A stretch of 64,000 nucleotides of DNA, taken from Flectobacillus sp. BAB-3569 (GTDB lineage: Bacteria; Bacteroidota; Bacteroidia; Cytophagales; Spirosomataceae). The position numbers and the translations under genes were made by a program. Below, piece by piece: positions 37,034 through 46,089 of the stretch; position 1 is the first letter of the stretch; each line of letters opens with the position of its first letter. The stretch covers positions 36,085 through 100,084 of the forward strand of contig NZ_NJFZ01000018.1 in assembly GCF_002270355.1 (NCBI RefSeq), in the 5' to 3' direction. The notes below the pieces were generated by a model. The model saw only the letters and a program-made list of their open reading frames with translations, was not told the origin of the DNA and ran no database searches.

Positions 37034-37879
37034 ATGAAATATATTTTTGAAGAAAACTCTTTCCATAGTTATTTCTCATTATTAATCGAAGAAAACAAAT
37101 TTGAACATATTTTTTACGACAATCGAGAAGAACGCTTGTTAACAATCGTATGGAATAGAGGTGAATCTCAGCAAATCTCAATCGATGGGAATCCTTACAA
37201 TTTTCCCAAAAATACGATTCTTCCACTGATGGTCAATCAGTCGTTTTGGTTCGAAAAGCCCCAAAATTTAGTTATCTGGCGTTTCAATAGAGAGTTTTAT
37301 TGTATTGTCGATCACGACAAGGAGGTGTCTTGTGTGGGCTTTTTGTTTTATGGCATGAGAGAGATTACTTTCTTCCAACTATCAGCAGAAAACCTTCAAC
37401 GTTTTGAATCTTTGCGCACAGTTTTTATTGATGAATTTAGTACAATTGATACCATCCAAGGCGAAATGCTAAGAATGTTGCTCAAGCGCCTGATTATTTT
37501 GGTAACAAGAATCGCTAAGGAGCAAAGCATCCAACCTCCGATGGAAGAACAAGATTTTGACATCGTCCGCCGATACAATATTGCGGTAGAAAACCATTAC
37601 AAATCCAAACATCAAGTGCAAGATTATGCCGATATGCTGAGCAAATCGCCCAAAACCTTATCCAATTTATTTGCACTGTACAATCACAAATCACCGCTTC
37701 AAATCATTCATGAACGTATTACACTCGAAGCCAAGCGTTTATTGATTTTTACAGAAAAACCCACCAAAGAAATTGCATTCGACCTAGGTTTTGAGGAGGT
37801 AGCCCATTTTAGTCGCTTATTTAAGAAGGTTGTTGGCAATTCTCCAACAGAATTTAAGGAAAAACACTTTAGAAATTAA
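37034..37879 (+). CDS. AraC family regulator
   Basis: 281 residues from ATG 37034 (M-K-Y-I-F-E-E-N-S-F-H). The frame is open to 36890, but the extra 48 residues are basic and unlike a sensor domain. The N-terminal cupin-like part includes I-V-W-N-R-G-E-S-Q-Q-I-S-I. The C-terminal AraC domain (about 180-280) ends A-F-D-L-G-F-E-E-V-A-H-F-S-R-L-F-K-K. The next gene on the same strand is the AhpD-like 38169, a likely target, and SusC is divergent. Confidence 0.85.
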   Translation: MKYIFEENSFHSYFSLLIEENKFEHIFYDNREERLLTIVWNRGESQQISIDGNPYNFPKNTILPLMVNQSFWFEKPQNLVIWRFNREFYCIVDHDKEVSCVGFLFYGMREITFFQLSAENLQRFESLRTVFIDEFSTIDTIQGEMLRMLLKRLIILVTRIAKEQSIQPPMEEQDFDIVRRYNIAVENHYKSKHQVQDYADMLSKSPKTLSNLFALYNHKSPLQIIHERITLEAKRLLIFTEKPTKEIAFDLGFEEVAHFSRLFKKVVGNSPTEFKEKHFRN

Positions 37880-38008
37880 GTTAGTGTGCAAAATAAAATG
37901 TAAGATTATGCTTAGGGCTTTCAGGTATCGGCTTTCGGCGGTTGGTTTTGGAAAAAAGCATGGCTGTGGGCAATAAAAAACATTTGAACACTCTTTGCCT
38001 AGTGCCTG
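37878..38008. repeat. Dispersed intergenic repeat, copy 2
   Basis: Closely matches 6092-6225, including the ctttcaggtatcggctttcgg core and the actctttgcct/gcctgttgcct end. It starts on the stop codon of the AraC gene. Function unknown. Confidence 0.6.
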
Positions 38009-38168
38009 TTGCCTGACAACTCAAGTACTTACTAAAGCCCAAAGCCGATTACCGATGGCTTAGGAAATATTGGTAACAAGTCGGGAAAAAGTGGTTCGTT
38101 GTGAGCGAGTCTATTGTATCAACTTTGCATCAACAAAATGATTCAATAATACTTAAACAAAATCGAAC

Positions 38169-38702
38169 ATGAAAACTTTTGAAGTCCTAACTCGCGAACA
38201 AGTATCTGAAACAAACCAACATATTTTTGATAACCTCAAAAAAGGAATAGGCATGGTTCCTAACCTATACGCCACTTTCGCTCATTCAGACAATGCCTTG
38301 TCAAGCTATGTAACACTACAAAGTATGAAATCTTCTTTGAGCAATAAAGAAAAAGAGGTCGTAAACTTGGTGGTGAGTCAAATCAACGACTGTATTTACT
38401 GTCTTTCGGCTCACACAGCTATTGGCAAAATGAATGGTTTTTCTGACGAGCAAATCATTAAAATTCGTAAAGTAGCCATCGATTTTGACCCCAAATTGCA
38501 AGCTTTAGCACAATTCGTAAAAGAAACGACTATCGAGCGTGGACACCCTAGTCAAGCATCTGTAGAAGCATTTTTGGAAGCAGGTTATACCAAAGCTCAA
38601 TTAGTAGATACCATCGTTTTGATTGGTGACAAAATTATCACTAACTACTTGCATGGCGTAACGCAAGTACCTGTTGATTTTCCTGTTGCAGTAGCAATTT
38701 AG
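38169..38702 (+). CDS. Carboxymuconolactone decarboxylase family / AhpD-like protein
   Basis: 177 residues, all-helical, with the AhpD-type redox motif C-I-Y-C-L-S-A-H (Cys75, Cys78, His82). In AhpD-like alkylhydroperoxidases this site reduces peroxides or recycles AhpC. The N-terminal G-I-G-M-V-P-N-L-Y fits the peroxidase-related branch. It follows an AraC gene and ends in a strong hairpin, so it is probably a single-gene unit. Confidence 0.87.
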   Translation: MKTFEVLTREQVSETNQHIFDNLKKGIGMVPNLYATFAHSDNALSSYVTLQSMKSSLSNKEKEVVNLVVSQINDCIYCLSAHTAIGKMNGFSDEQIIKIRKVAIDFDPKLQALAQFVKETTIERGHPSQASVEAFLEAGYTKAQLVDTIVLIGDKIITNYLHGVTQVPVDFPVAVAI

Positions 38703-38711
38703 TGATTGGTG

Positions 38712-38756
38712 GTTGAGTGAATGAGTGATTATTTTCAAAAAACTCATTCACTCAAC
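38712..38756. terminator. Perfect 15-bp hairpin between convergent genes
   Basis: 38712-38726 and 38742-38756 are perfect 15-base complements (GTTGAGTGAATGAGT) with a 15-base loop. It lies between the AhpD-like gene and the convergent 38762 gene, so it can terminate both, although T-tracts are poor. Confidence 0.7.
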
Positions 38757-38761
38757 TTAAA

Positions 38762-39181
38762 TTAAAGCCCATGCGGCGATGAAAGCTGCATTTTTACAGG
38801 TTCAGCCATTTGAATACTGAGCATGGAAACCAACTGAAATACCGTCGCAAACATCCCAATGATCGCAAAAGCCTGCACCAAATAGCCTATCATAACTAGG
38901 AGCTTCTCGACGTATGCTAGTCTGCTAGGAACCTCCTCTTCTTCATCGACAAGACTTCCAAATAAACTTCTACAGTATAGAATAACGTCTTGATGATTTA
39001 TAATTATTTTCCCCAAAAAGAAAACGCAGATATTAAATGCAAATGCAGGTAAAGTTGTGAGTAAAGAACCGATGATGAGCATGATTAAATAGGTTAAAAT
39101 GAGTTTATTATAAATAGGTATTTTAAAAGTGTTTAAGTATTCTCTTCTTCTTTTATACTCATTTTGACAATTATTTTTCAC
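38762..39181 (-). CDS. Small membrane protein of unknown function
   Basis: I do not recognise this 139-residue protein. It has two or three TM segments (about 28-58 with L-I-L-T-Y-L-I-M-L-I-I-G-S-L-L and 92-118 with V-M-I-G-Y-L-V-Q-A-F-A-I), separated by an acidic loop L-V-D-E-E-E-E-V-P. It is divergent from the LytS-like kinase gene with 240 bp between them. Confidence 0.55.
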   Translation of the reverse strand: MKNNCQNEYKRRREYLNTFKIPIYNKLILTYLIMLIIGSLLTTLPAFAFNICVFFLGKIIINHQDVILYCRSLFGSLVDEEEEVPSRLAYVEKLLVMIGYLVQAFAIIGMFATVFQLVSMLSIQMAEPVKMQLSSPHGL

Positions 39182-39421
39182 AAAGCATTGAAACTTCAGC
39201 TTTTGATGAACATCGTTTCACTAGGTATATCCCCAAAAAGACCTTCCTATTCCTCCTCCACAAAATCTCAGTATCCAAAAATGTCTATTCAGAAGGATAT
39301 TCTGTAGCTTAAGTTAAATTATTAGGTTTATTTCTCAACTTGTACGCAACTTTGTAGATTCATAAATGGCTTTAGGTAGTCTTGAAAAAGCATAAAGTTA
39401 GATTAATGAATTAGAAAAAGA

Positions 39422-40513
39422 ATGTCCAAAACTAGAGATACCTTCCTCAGCATCCGCAGAAAACGAATTATCATTATCGTTTTTGCCTTTGTGCTCTACA
39501 ACTTAGTTTCATATATCATCGACCCATTTTCGGCTTATTGGAAAATCTATTTCCAACGAGATGCCTTTGATATTTTCTTGGACTTATTTCTCAATTTTAG
39601 TTTTTGTTGCTTCATTTCTGAATCAAGTATTTATTTAGGAATGCAACTCAATCACTATATCCCTTGGACCAAAAGCCCCTACCGTAGACTATTGATTGAA
39701 ACGGGGCTCAATTTCATCTTGGTCATGCTTGCTATTGGCTTTTTTGATTTTTTGTATCGATTCCTCGAAATGTGTGAGGCTTGTCAGAATGTGACAAGCT
39801 CCATGAGCATCGAGATGCAACGTGGTTATATTCAGTGGATTGTAGTGAGTGTCATTATCTCTTTCATGATTATTGGCATCAATACCTGTGTGTATTTGAT
39901 CGATAATTGGAAAAACTCTGAAATACGTGCCGCAGCACTCGACCAAATGGCTGTAGAAGCTGAATTGTATTCGCTCAAGCTCCAAATAGACCCGCATTTT
40001 GTCTTCAACAACCTCAGTGTTTTATCAGAAATGATTCTGAAAGACCAGCAATTGGGCTATGAATATGCCGAAAATTTTTCGAGAATATACCGTTATATGC
40101 TCGTCAATACCAAGAAGGATATTATATCGCTAGACGAAGAATTAAGGTTTTTAAAATCGTATATTTTTCTGATTAAACAACGCATTGGTGATGGTGTTAC
40201 TTTTGAAGTTGATATTGAAAAAGAATGCTTAGGTGCTTGTTTGCCGCCTTTAACCTTGCAGTTATTGGTAGAAAATGCCTTAAAGCATAATAAAACCTCT
40301 CGGCGAAATCCGCTTCAAATTTGTATTTATAATAACGAAAATGATGAACTCATCGTAGAAAACAACCTTCTACCGATTGAAAATCCCATGAGTTCATCAG
40401 GTTTAGGCTTGCAAAATATTCAAAGACGCTATAAGCTGTTATGGCAAAAGGGTGTAGAAATTGACAAAAGCAACGATATTTTCAAAGTAATTATACCACT
40501 GATAAGAGCATGA
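39422..40513 (+). CDS. LytS/YehU-type sensor histidine kinase
   Basis: 363 residues. About four TM segments (residues 12-155) with little extra domain are followed by the His_kinase domain: L-Q-I-D-P-H-F-V-F-N-N (His192), the N-box-like L-Q-L-L-V-E-N-A-L-K-H-N and the G-box S-G-L-G-L-Q-N-I-Q-R-R. It autophosphorylates and passes the phosphate to the LytTR regulator that overlaps it by 4 bases (ATGA). The pair precedes the second RND operon, which it probably controls. Confidence 0.92.
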   Translation: MSKTRDTFLSIRRKRIIIIVFAFVLYNLVSYIIDPFSAYWKIYFQRDAFDIFLDLFLNFSFCCFISESSIYLGMQLNHYIPWTKSPYRRLLIETGLNFILVMLAIGFFDFLYRFLEMCEACQNVTSSMSIEMQRGYIQWIVVSVIISFMIIGINTCVYLIDNWKNSEIRAAALDQMAVEAELYSLKLQIDPHFVFNNLSVLSEMILKDQQLGYEYAENFSRIYRYMLVNTKKDIISLDEELRFLKSYIFLIKQRIGDGVTFEVDIEKECLGACLPPLTLQLLVENALKHNKTSRRNPLQICIYNNENDELIVENNLLPIENPMSSSGLGLQNIQRRYKLLWQKGVEIDKSNDIFKVIIPLIRA

Positions 40514-41268
40514 TTCAGAAAGTACTCATCATAGAAGACGAAAAACCCAATGCCGATAGACTCGAACGATTGATAAAATCAGTTCGTCCAAATGTACAAA
40601 TTGTGGAAGTATTAGACTGTATTAGTGACAGTATCGACTGGTTTGAAACTCATGAAATGCCTGATGTTGTCATGATGGATATTCGTTTGTCGGATGGATT
40701 GAGCTTTGAGATTTTTGAAAAAACAACTATCTCTTGCCCTATCATTTTTACTACCGCGTATGACGAATACGCCGTGAAGGCTTTCAAATATAATAGCATC
40801 GACTACCTCCTCAAACCTGTAGAATTGGATGAGTTGGAGCGTGCTTTTCAGAAATTAGAAAGTACCTCCTCAGTACCAGAGCCAGCTTCCTTGGCGAATT
40901 TATTGAATTATTTTCAGCCCAAAAATTTCAGAACTCGGTTTTTATTGCCATACAGAGATGGGTACAAGAGCTTGCAAATCAGCGATATATCCTATTTTTA
41001 TTCTAAGCTAAAAATCACTCGTGCCAAGCTAAACAATGGTACCGAGGAGATTATTCCGTTGACCATGGAAGAACTAGAAGAGCAACTAAATCCAAAGGAT
41101 TTTTTTCGTGCCAATCGCCAGTTTATCATCCATGTAGATGCCATCGAACAAATTCACAATTATTTTAATGGAAAACTAAAAATTGACTTGAAAAAAAGTC
41201 CAGAAGACATGGAGCTAATCGTAAGTCGTGAAAAAGCCAGTTTACTCAAAGCTTGGTTGGATTTTTAA
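40510..41268 (+). CDS. LytTR response regulator
   Basis: 252 residues. Receiver domain with acidic E-D-E near the start, phospho-acceptor Asp57 (V-M-M-D-I-R-L) and switch Lys in Y-L-L-K-P-V. The C-terminal LytTR DNA-binding domain (about 150-250) includes F-F-R-A-N-R-Q-F-I-I-H. LytTR proteins bind ~9-bp direct repeats spaced about two helical turns. Such repeats lie directly downstream at 41295-41345, before the RND adaptor gene. Confidence 0.92.
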   Translation: MIQKVLIIEDEKPNADRLERLIKSVRPNVQIVEVLDCISDSIDWFETHEMPDVVMMDIRLSDGLSFEIFEKTTISCPIIFTTAYDEYAVKAFKYNSIDYLLKPVELDELERAFQKLESTSSVPEPASLANLLNYFQPKNFRTRFLLPYRDGYKSLQISDISYFYSKLKITRAKLNNGTEEIIPLTMEELEEQLNPKDFFRANRQFIIHVDAIEQIHNYFNGKLKIDLKKSPEDMELIVSREKASLLKAWLDF

Positions 41269-41294
41269 CGTATTGGCTCTTCTCTGATTTCTTA

Positions 41295-41345
41295 TTTCGG
41301 TCAGACACGTTTTCTTTTCAGAATCCAATTTTGTCGTTTCGGTCA
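41295..41345 (+). promoter_or_regulatory. LytTR-type direct repeats upstream of RND operon 2
   Basis: TTTCGGTCA occurs at 41295-41303 and 41337-41345, exactly 42 bp apart. In the middle, at 41316-41324, is TTTCAGAAT, a weaker copy. Three repeats 21 bp apart would face the same side of the helix, as LytTR dimers prefer. They lie between the LytTR gene and the RND adaptor gene, ~70 bp before its start. Confidence 0.6.
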
Positions 41346-41413
41346 AATTTGACTTACCTACTCGCTTTTCTCTTTATTTCTTTGTATCAAAAATTTTCTA
41401 TCTATACGAAATC

Positions 41414-42532
41414 ATGATACAAACCGCATTCAGAACAAGATTGTCTAGTAAGACACTATTGTTTTTTGCTTTTACACTCTTGTTATTTTCATGTAAAGAG
41501 CAAGCACAGCAAACCCAGCAACCACCTCTAGTTGTTGATTTTATCCAATTAGGTGCCACCAACGCCGAAGTCGAAAAAAAATATCCAGGCACAATTGAAG
41601 GGACAGTCAATGTAGATATCAAAGCTCAAGTAACAGGTTATTTGGAGCAGATTTATGTCAAAGAAGGTGACTATGTCAAAAAAGGTCAACCACTTTTCAA
41701 AATCAAAGGTGATGTTTACAACGAACAAGTCAATAATAGTAAAGCACTCTTAGAAGCTGCCTTGGCGGCACAAGCTACTGCCAAATTAGAGGTTGAAAAA
41801 TTAAAACCTTTGGTAGAAGGCAAAGTAGTTTCGGAAATGCAACTCAAAACGGCTCAATCCAATTACGAAGCCGCAGCAGCCCAAGTCCAACAGGCACGCG
41901 CCGCCCTTGGCTCATCAAAAATCAACCTAGATTTTAGTGTTCTCAAAGCTCCAGTAAGTGGCTATATCGGTCGTATCCCCAACCGTATTGGCAACTTGGT
42001 GATGCCAAATGACGCAACGCCCTTAACCACTCTTTCCGAAATCAATGAGGTTTTAGTCTATTTCTCTTTGAGTGAAGCCGACTATATCTCTTTTGCTAAA
42101 GAAGGAGGATTTCAGAAAAATGCTAATTCTGTAGAACTCATAATGGCTGATGGCTCGGTGTATAATCACAAAGGTCGCCTGACAGTAGCAAGTGGAAATA
42201 TCGATAAAACGACTGGGAGTATGTCATTCAAAGCGATTTTTCCCAATCCACAAAAATTGCTTCGTTCAGGTGGTACAGCTAGGGTAATTCTCAAAAAAGA
42301 CTTTGATGGCGTTTTGAAAGTTCCAATGGGCAGTGTCAAAGATATTCAAGATAAATTTTTCGTCTTTACCCTCGGCGACAGCAGCAAAGTATCAATGAAA
42401 TCTTTTGAAGTCGCAGGAAAAGTAGACGGTCAATATATCGTAAAATCGGGACTAAAGGCAGGCGAAAAAATCGCCACCAACAACATCGATATGCTCAACG
42501 AAGGCGTAGTAGTGAAGGCGGTGATTAAATAA
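41414..42532 (+). CDS. RND efflux periplasmic adaptor, second operon
   Basis: A 372-residue lipoprotein adaptor of the HlyD/AcrA type: signal with lipobox L-L-L-F-S-C-K (Cys about 27), lipoyl half Y-V-K-E-G-D-Y-V-K-K-G-Q-P, coiled-coil (about 105-160), second lipoyl half S-V-L-K-A-P-V-S-G-Y-I-G-R-I and the beta-barrel domain. It is homologous in plan to the 10502 adaptor. It belongs with the pump at 42913 and the channel at 46090, although a 380-bp repeat-filled gap follows. Confidence 0.92.
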   Translation: MIQTAFRTRLSSKTLLFFAFTLLLFSCKEQAQQTQQPPLVVDFIQLGATNAEVEKKYPGTIEGTVNVDIKAQVTGYLEQIYVKEGDYVKKGQPLFKIKGDVYNEQVNNSKALLEAALAAQATAKLEVEKLKPLVEGKVVSEMQLKTAQSNYEAAAAQVQQARAALGSSKINLDFSVLKAPVSGYIGRIPNRIGNLVMPNDATPLTTLSEINEVLVYFSLSEADYISFAKEGGFQKNANSVELIMADGSVYNHKGRLTVASGNIDKTTGSMSFKAIFPNPQKLLRSGGTARVILKKDFDGVLKVPMGSVKDIQDKFFVFTLGDSSKVSMKSFEVAGKVDGQYIVKSGLKAGEKIATNNIDMLNEGVVVKAVIK

Positions 42533-42895
42533 TCAAGTGACAAAGGCGCAGAGGCAACAGGCACAAAGTGAGTCTTTTTTCAACAACACTCTGTGCCTTT
42601 GTGCCTTATCCCTTTTGGCTAAATCAAGTGACAAAGGCAAAGAGGCAACGGGCAAAAATTGAGTCTTTTTTCAACAACACGCTGTGCCTTTGTGCCTTAT
42701 CCCTTTTGGCTAAATCAAGTGACAAAGGCAAAGAGGCAACGGGCAAAAAGTGAATGTTTTTAAAATAACCCTCAGTGCCTTTGCGCCTTATCCCTTTAGA
42801 ATAAAATCAAGTGTCAGATGCACAAAGCCAATAGGCACAAAGTGAATCTTTCTAAAATAACACTTTGTGCCTATGTGCCTTATCCCTTTGTGCCT
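42531..42895. repeat. Four ~91-bp tandem repeats between adaptor and pump genes
   Basis: Units begin aatcaagtg at 42531, 42622, 42713 and 42805 (period 91-92 bp). The first three are very similar, the fourth is diverged. Each unit can fold: GGCACAAAGTG and CACTxTGTGCC flank a short loop, perfect in unit 4. Related fragments occur at 47506-47550 and 49256-49300. Open frames in the repeats are by-products of the period. The repeats probably lie in the operon mRNA. Confidence 0.85.
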
Positions 42896-42912
42896 TTACA
42901 AAAAAAACAACC

Positions 42913-45900
42913 ATGCTAACAAAAATAATAGACAGACCTGTGCTGGCTACGGTGATTTCGATTGTCATTGTGGTACTAGGATTTGTGGGTCTCGACAGAC
43001 TATCTGTCACTCGTTTTCCAGATATTTCGCCCCCAACTGTAATGGTATCTGGCTCGTATCCGGGGGGCAACAGCGAAACGGTAATTCGTTCGGTAGTAAC
43101 ACCGCTCGAAGAACAAATCAACGGGGTAGAAAATATGCAATACATCAGGTCTACGGCTAGTAATGATGGTACATTTTCTATTTCGGTTATTTTTAAACAA
43201 GGCGTAAATCCTGACCAAGCGGCCGTAAACGTACAAAACCGTGTACAACAAGCCACTCCTATTTTGCCACAAGAAGTAGTCCGAATGGGTCTTACCACCT
43301 CGAAACAGCAAAATAGTATGATTCTGATTTTCAACTTGTTTACGGAAGATAACAACAAGTACGACGAAACTTTTTTGCAAAACTATGCCAATATCAACTT
43401 GATTCCACAAATCAAGCGTGTACCAGGCGTAGGGCAAGCAATGGTTTTTGGGGTAAAAGATTATTCGATGCGTATTTGGTTGAATCCTCGTAAAATGGCC
43501 AGTTATGGACTTACGCCAGCCGAAATTACTGCTGCTATAGCAGACCAAAGTTTGGAGGCATCTCCCGGTCGTTTGGGTGAAGAATCGGATGCACCACTCG
43601 AATATGTGATTCGTTATAAAGGAAAGAAAAACTTGCCAGAAGACTACGATAATATTGTCGTAAAAAATCAAGGCAATAATATGATTCGTCTGAAAGATGT
43701 GGCACGTGTAGAATTTGGGGCTATTTATTACAGTGGCTCAAACTCTTCGAATATGCGTAATGCGGTGACGATTGCGATTTTGCAAACGACCGGCTCAAAC
43801 GCCAATGCCATCGAGATAGGCATTGACAAAGAAATTGAACGTTTGTCAAAATCTTTTCCTCCAAGTATCAAATATTCCAAACTTATCAGTACCAAAAAGC
43901 GTTTGGACGAAGCAACCAATCAGGTAAAATCTACCCTGTTCGAAGCCTTTATCTTGGTATTTATAGTAGTGTTTGTGTTTTTGCAAGATTTTCGTTCTAC
44001 CCTTATTCCTGCCATAGCAGTGCCTGTGGCTATTATTGGCACCTTCTTTTTCTTATTAGTTTTAGGTTTTACCATCAATATCCTAACGCTTTTTGCCTTG
44101 GTATTGGCTATCGGTATTGTGGTCGATGATGCCATTGTGGTTGTGGAGGCCGTGCATAGTAAAATGGAAGGTACTGATATGAGTGCCAAGGAAGCTACTC
44201 ATTCGGCTATGAGCGAAATCACAGGGGCTGTTATTTCGATTACCTTGGTGATGTCGGCGGTATTTATTCCGATTGGCTTTATGACTGGTTCAGCAGGGAT
44301 TTTCTATAAACAATTTGCTTATACACTTGCCATCTCTATCATTATTTCGGCAGTCAACGCCTTGACTTTGACACCTGCTTTATGTGCACTTTTATTGAAA
44401 AATAATCATGCAACTGAGCATCATGGAGAAAAGAAAAAGCTAGGTTTTGGACAAAGATTCTATGTCGCATTCAACTACGGTTTCAATAATTTCACAAATC
44501 GCTATGTCAAAATCATTCGCTTTCTGGCAGTACGTAAGTGGTTGGCTACAGCTTTAGTGGCAATTATAATCGCGGCCTCGGCTTGGGTCATGAACTCTAC
44601 GCCAAGAAGTTTTGTGCCAATGGAAGACGACAATATGTTCACTTACGTATTGAGTATGCCTCCAGGGACAGCCCTTACGCCTACGACGCAGGTGGCCAAT
44701 AAAATCAATAAACTTCTGTCTGAGCTCGAAGCCGTTGAAGATAATACTGCAATCACTGGCTTTAACCTTTTGAATAACAGTACCAGCCCTGCCTATGCGG
44801 TAGGTTTTGTAAAACTAAAGCCTAAAAAGCTTCGTGGAAAAGTACAGGATATAGACGAGTTGATGGGTGTAGTAAATCAAAAGCTTTCTGTGATTAAAGA
44901 AGGTATGGTTATGACAATGCGCCTTCCTCCAGTTGATGGTTATGGTATGACCAATGGCGCTGAGATTGTTTTACAAGATCGTAAAGGTAGAAGTCCAAAT
45001 GTGCTCAAAGCTAAATCAGACGAGGTTATTGCTGAACTCATGAAAGTCCCTGGCGTAGCATCGGCCTACACGGTATTCCGTACTGATTATCCTCAGTTAG
45101 AGCTCGAAGTAGACGAAGATAAAACCAAACAAATGGGACTTAGTGTTAGTCAGGTTTTGGGTACAGTCCAAAGCTATTTTGCAGGTGACCAAAGTTTGAA
45201 TTTTTCAAGATTCGGAAAATTCTATCGTGTCAATATCAAAGCTGATGGGGTGTTTAGAATGGACGAACAGGCTTTTGATGAAATTTATGTAAAAAACCCA
45301 CAAGGACAAATGGTGCCTGTGAAGTCGATTGTGAAACTCAACAAGGTGTACGGACCAGAAGCAGTAAGTCGCTATAATTTGTACAATGCCTTGACTATTT
45401 ATGTAAATGCTATGCCGGGGACAAGTAACGGTGCTTTGATGGATAATTTGGAAAAAGTGTTAGACAAACTCCCAGCCGATTATAGTTATGAATGGACAGG
45501 TTTGAGTTTGGAAGAAAAAGCTTCTGGCAACCAAACCTTGGGTATTTTAGGACTATGCTTACTATTTGTATATCTCTTGTTATCTGCGCAATACGAAAGT
45601 TATTTATTGCCAATGGCAGTGCTTTTGTCTATCCCAACAGGCTTATTGGGTGCATTTTTAGGTATTAGAAGTATTGGTTTGGATAACAACATTTATGTAC
45701 AAATCGGGATGATTATGTTGATTGGTTTGCTAGCCAAAAATGCCATTTTGATTGTAGAATTTGCCGTGCAACGTCGTCGTGCAGGACTCAGTATTTTGGA
45801 ATCTGCAATAGATGCTGCAAGAGCACGTTTGCGTCCTATCATCATGACTTCCTTTGCCTTTATAGTTGGTATGATTCCCTTGATGATTTCCGAAGGAGGA

Positions 45901-46041
45901 ACTGCCACAGGTAACCATTCGATTAGTACTAGTGCGGCGATGGGGATGTTGAGTGGCGTGGTTCTAGGGATTGTGATTATTCCTATTCTGTATATGTTTT
46001 TCCAGTTTTTACAAGAAAAAGTAACAGGAAAAAAAGCGTAA
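42913..46041 (+). CDS. RND efflux pump, AcrB-like (HAE1), second operon
   Basis: 1042 residues from ATG 42913 (M-L-T-K-I-I-D-R-P-V-L-A). The frame is open to 42865, but those 16 residues come from the repeat. The relay pair is seen in I-G-I-V-V-D-D-A-I-V-V-V-E. R-S-F-V-P-M-E-D-D-N begins the second periplasmic half and G-L-L-A-K-N-A-I-L-I-V-E-F lies in the last membrane part. It is full length. It is likely to be regulated by the upstream LytS/LytTR pair. Confidence 0.95.
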   Translation: MLTKIIDRPVLATVISIVIVVLGFVGLDRLSVTRFPDISPPTVMVSGSYPGGNSETVIRSVVTPLEEQINGVENMQYIRSTASNDGTFSISVIFKQGVNPDQAAVNVQNRVQQATPILPQEVVRMGLTTSKQQNSMILIFNLFTEDNNKYDETFLQNYANINLIPQIKRVPGVGQAMVFGVKDYSMRIWLNPRKMASYGLTPAEITAAIADQSLEASPGRLGEESDAPLEYVIRYKGKKNLPEDYDNIVVKNQGNNMIRLKDVARVEFGAIYYSGSNSSNMRNAVTIAILQTTGSNANAIEIGIDKEIERLSKSFPPSIKYSKLISTKKRLDEATNQVKSTLFEAFILVFIVVFVFLQDFRSTLIPAIAVPVAIIGTFFFLLVLGFTINILTLFALVLAIGIVVDDAIVVVEAVHSKMEGTDMSAKEATHSAMSEITGAVISITLVMSAVFIPIGFMTGSAGIFYKQFAYTLAISIIISAVNALTLTPALCALLLKNNHATEHHGEKKKLGFGQRFYVAFNYGFNNFTNRYVKIIRFLAVRKWLATALVAIIIAASAWVMNSTPRSFVPMEDDNMFTYVLSMPPGTALTPTTQVANKINKLLSELEAVEDNTAITGFNLLNNSTSPAYAVGFVKLKPKKLRGKVQDIDELMGVVNQKLSVIKEGMVMTMRLPPVDGYGMTNGAEIVLQDRKGRSPNVLKAKSDEVIAELMKVPGVASAYTVFRTDYPQLELEVDEDKTKQMGLSVSQVLGTVQSYFAGDQSLNFSRFGKFYRVNIKADGVFRMDEQAFDEIYVKNPQGQMVPVKSIVKLNKVYGPEAVSRYNLYNALTIYVNAMPGTSNGALMDNLEKVLDKLPADYSYEWTGLSLEEKASGNQTLGILGLCLLFVYLLLSAQYESYLLPMAVLLSIPTGLLGAFLGIRSIGLDNNIYVQIGMIMLIGLLAKNAILIVEFAVQRRRAGLSILESAIDAARARLRPIIMTSFAFIVGMIPLMISEGGTATGNHSISTSAAMGMLSGVVLGIVIIPILYMFFQFLQEKVTGKKA

Positions 46042-46089
46042 GAAAATGCTGAAAAGCACATTTTCTAATTTTTAGAAAAGAATATAAAC

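Noticed and set aside
42568..42753. 61-codon open frame between adaptor and pump genes
   Set aside because: It lies wholly in the 91-bp tandem repeats and its protein is a by-product of the period.
42531..42895. CRISPR array
   Set aside because: Units are tandem without unique spacers, and no cas gene is in the window.
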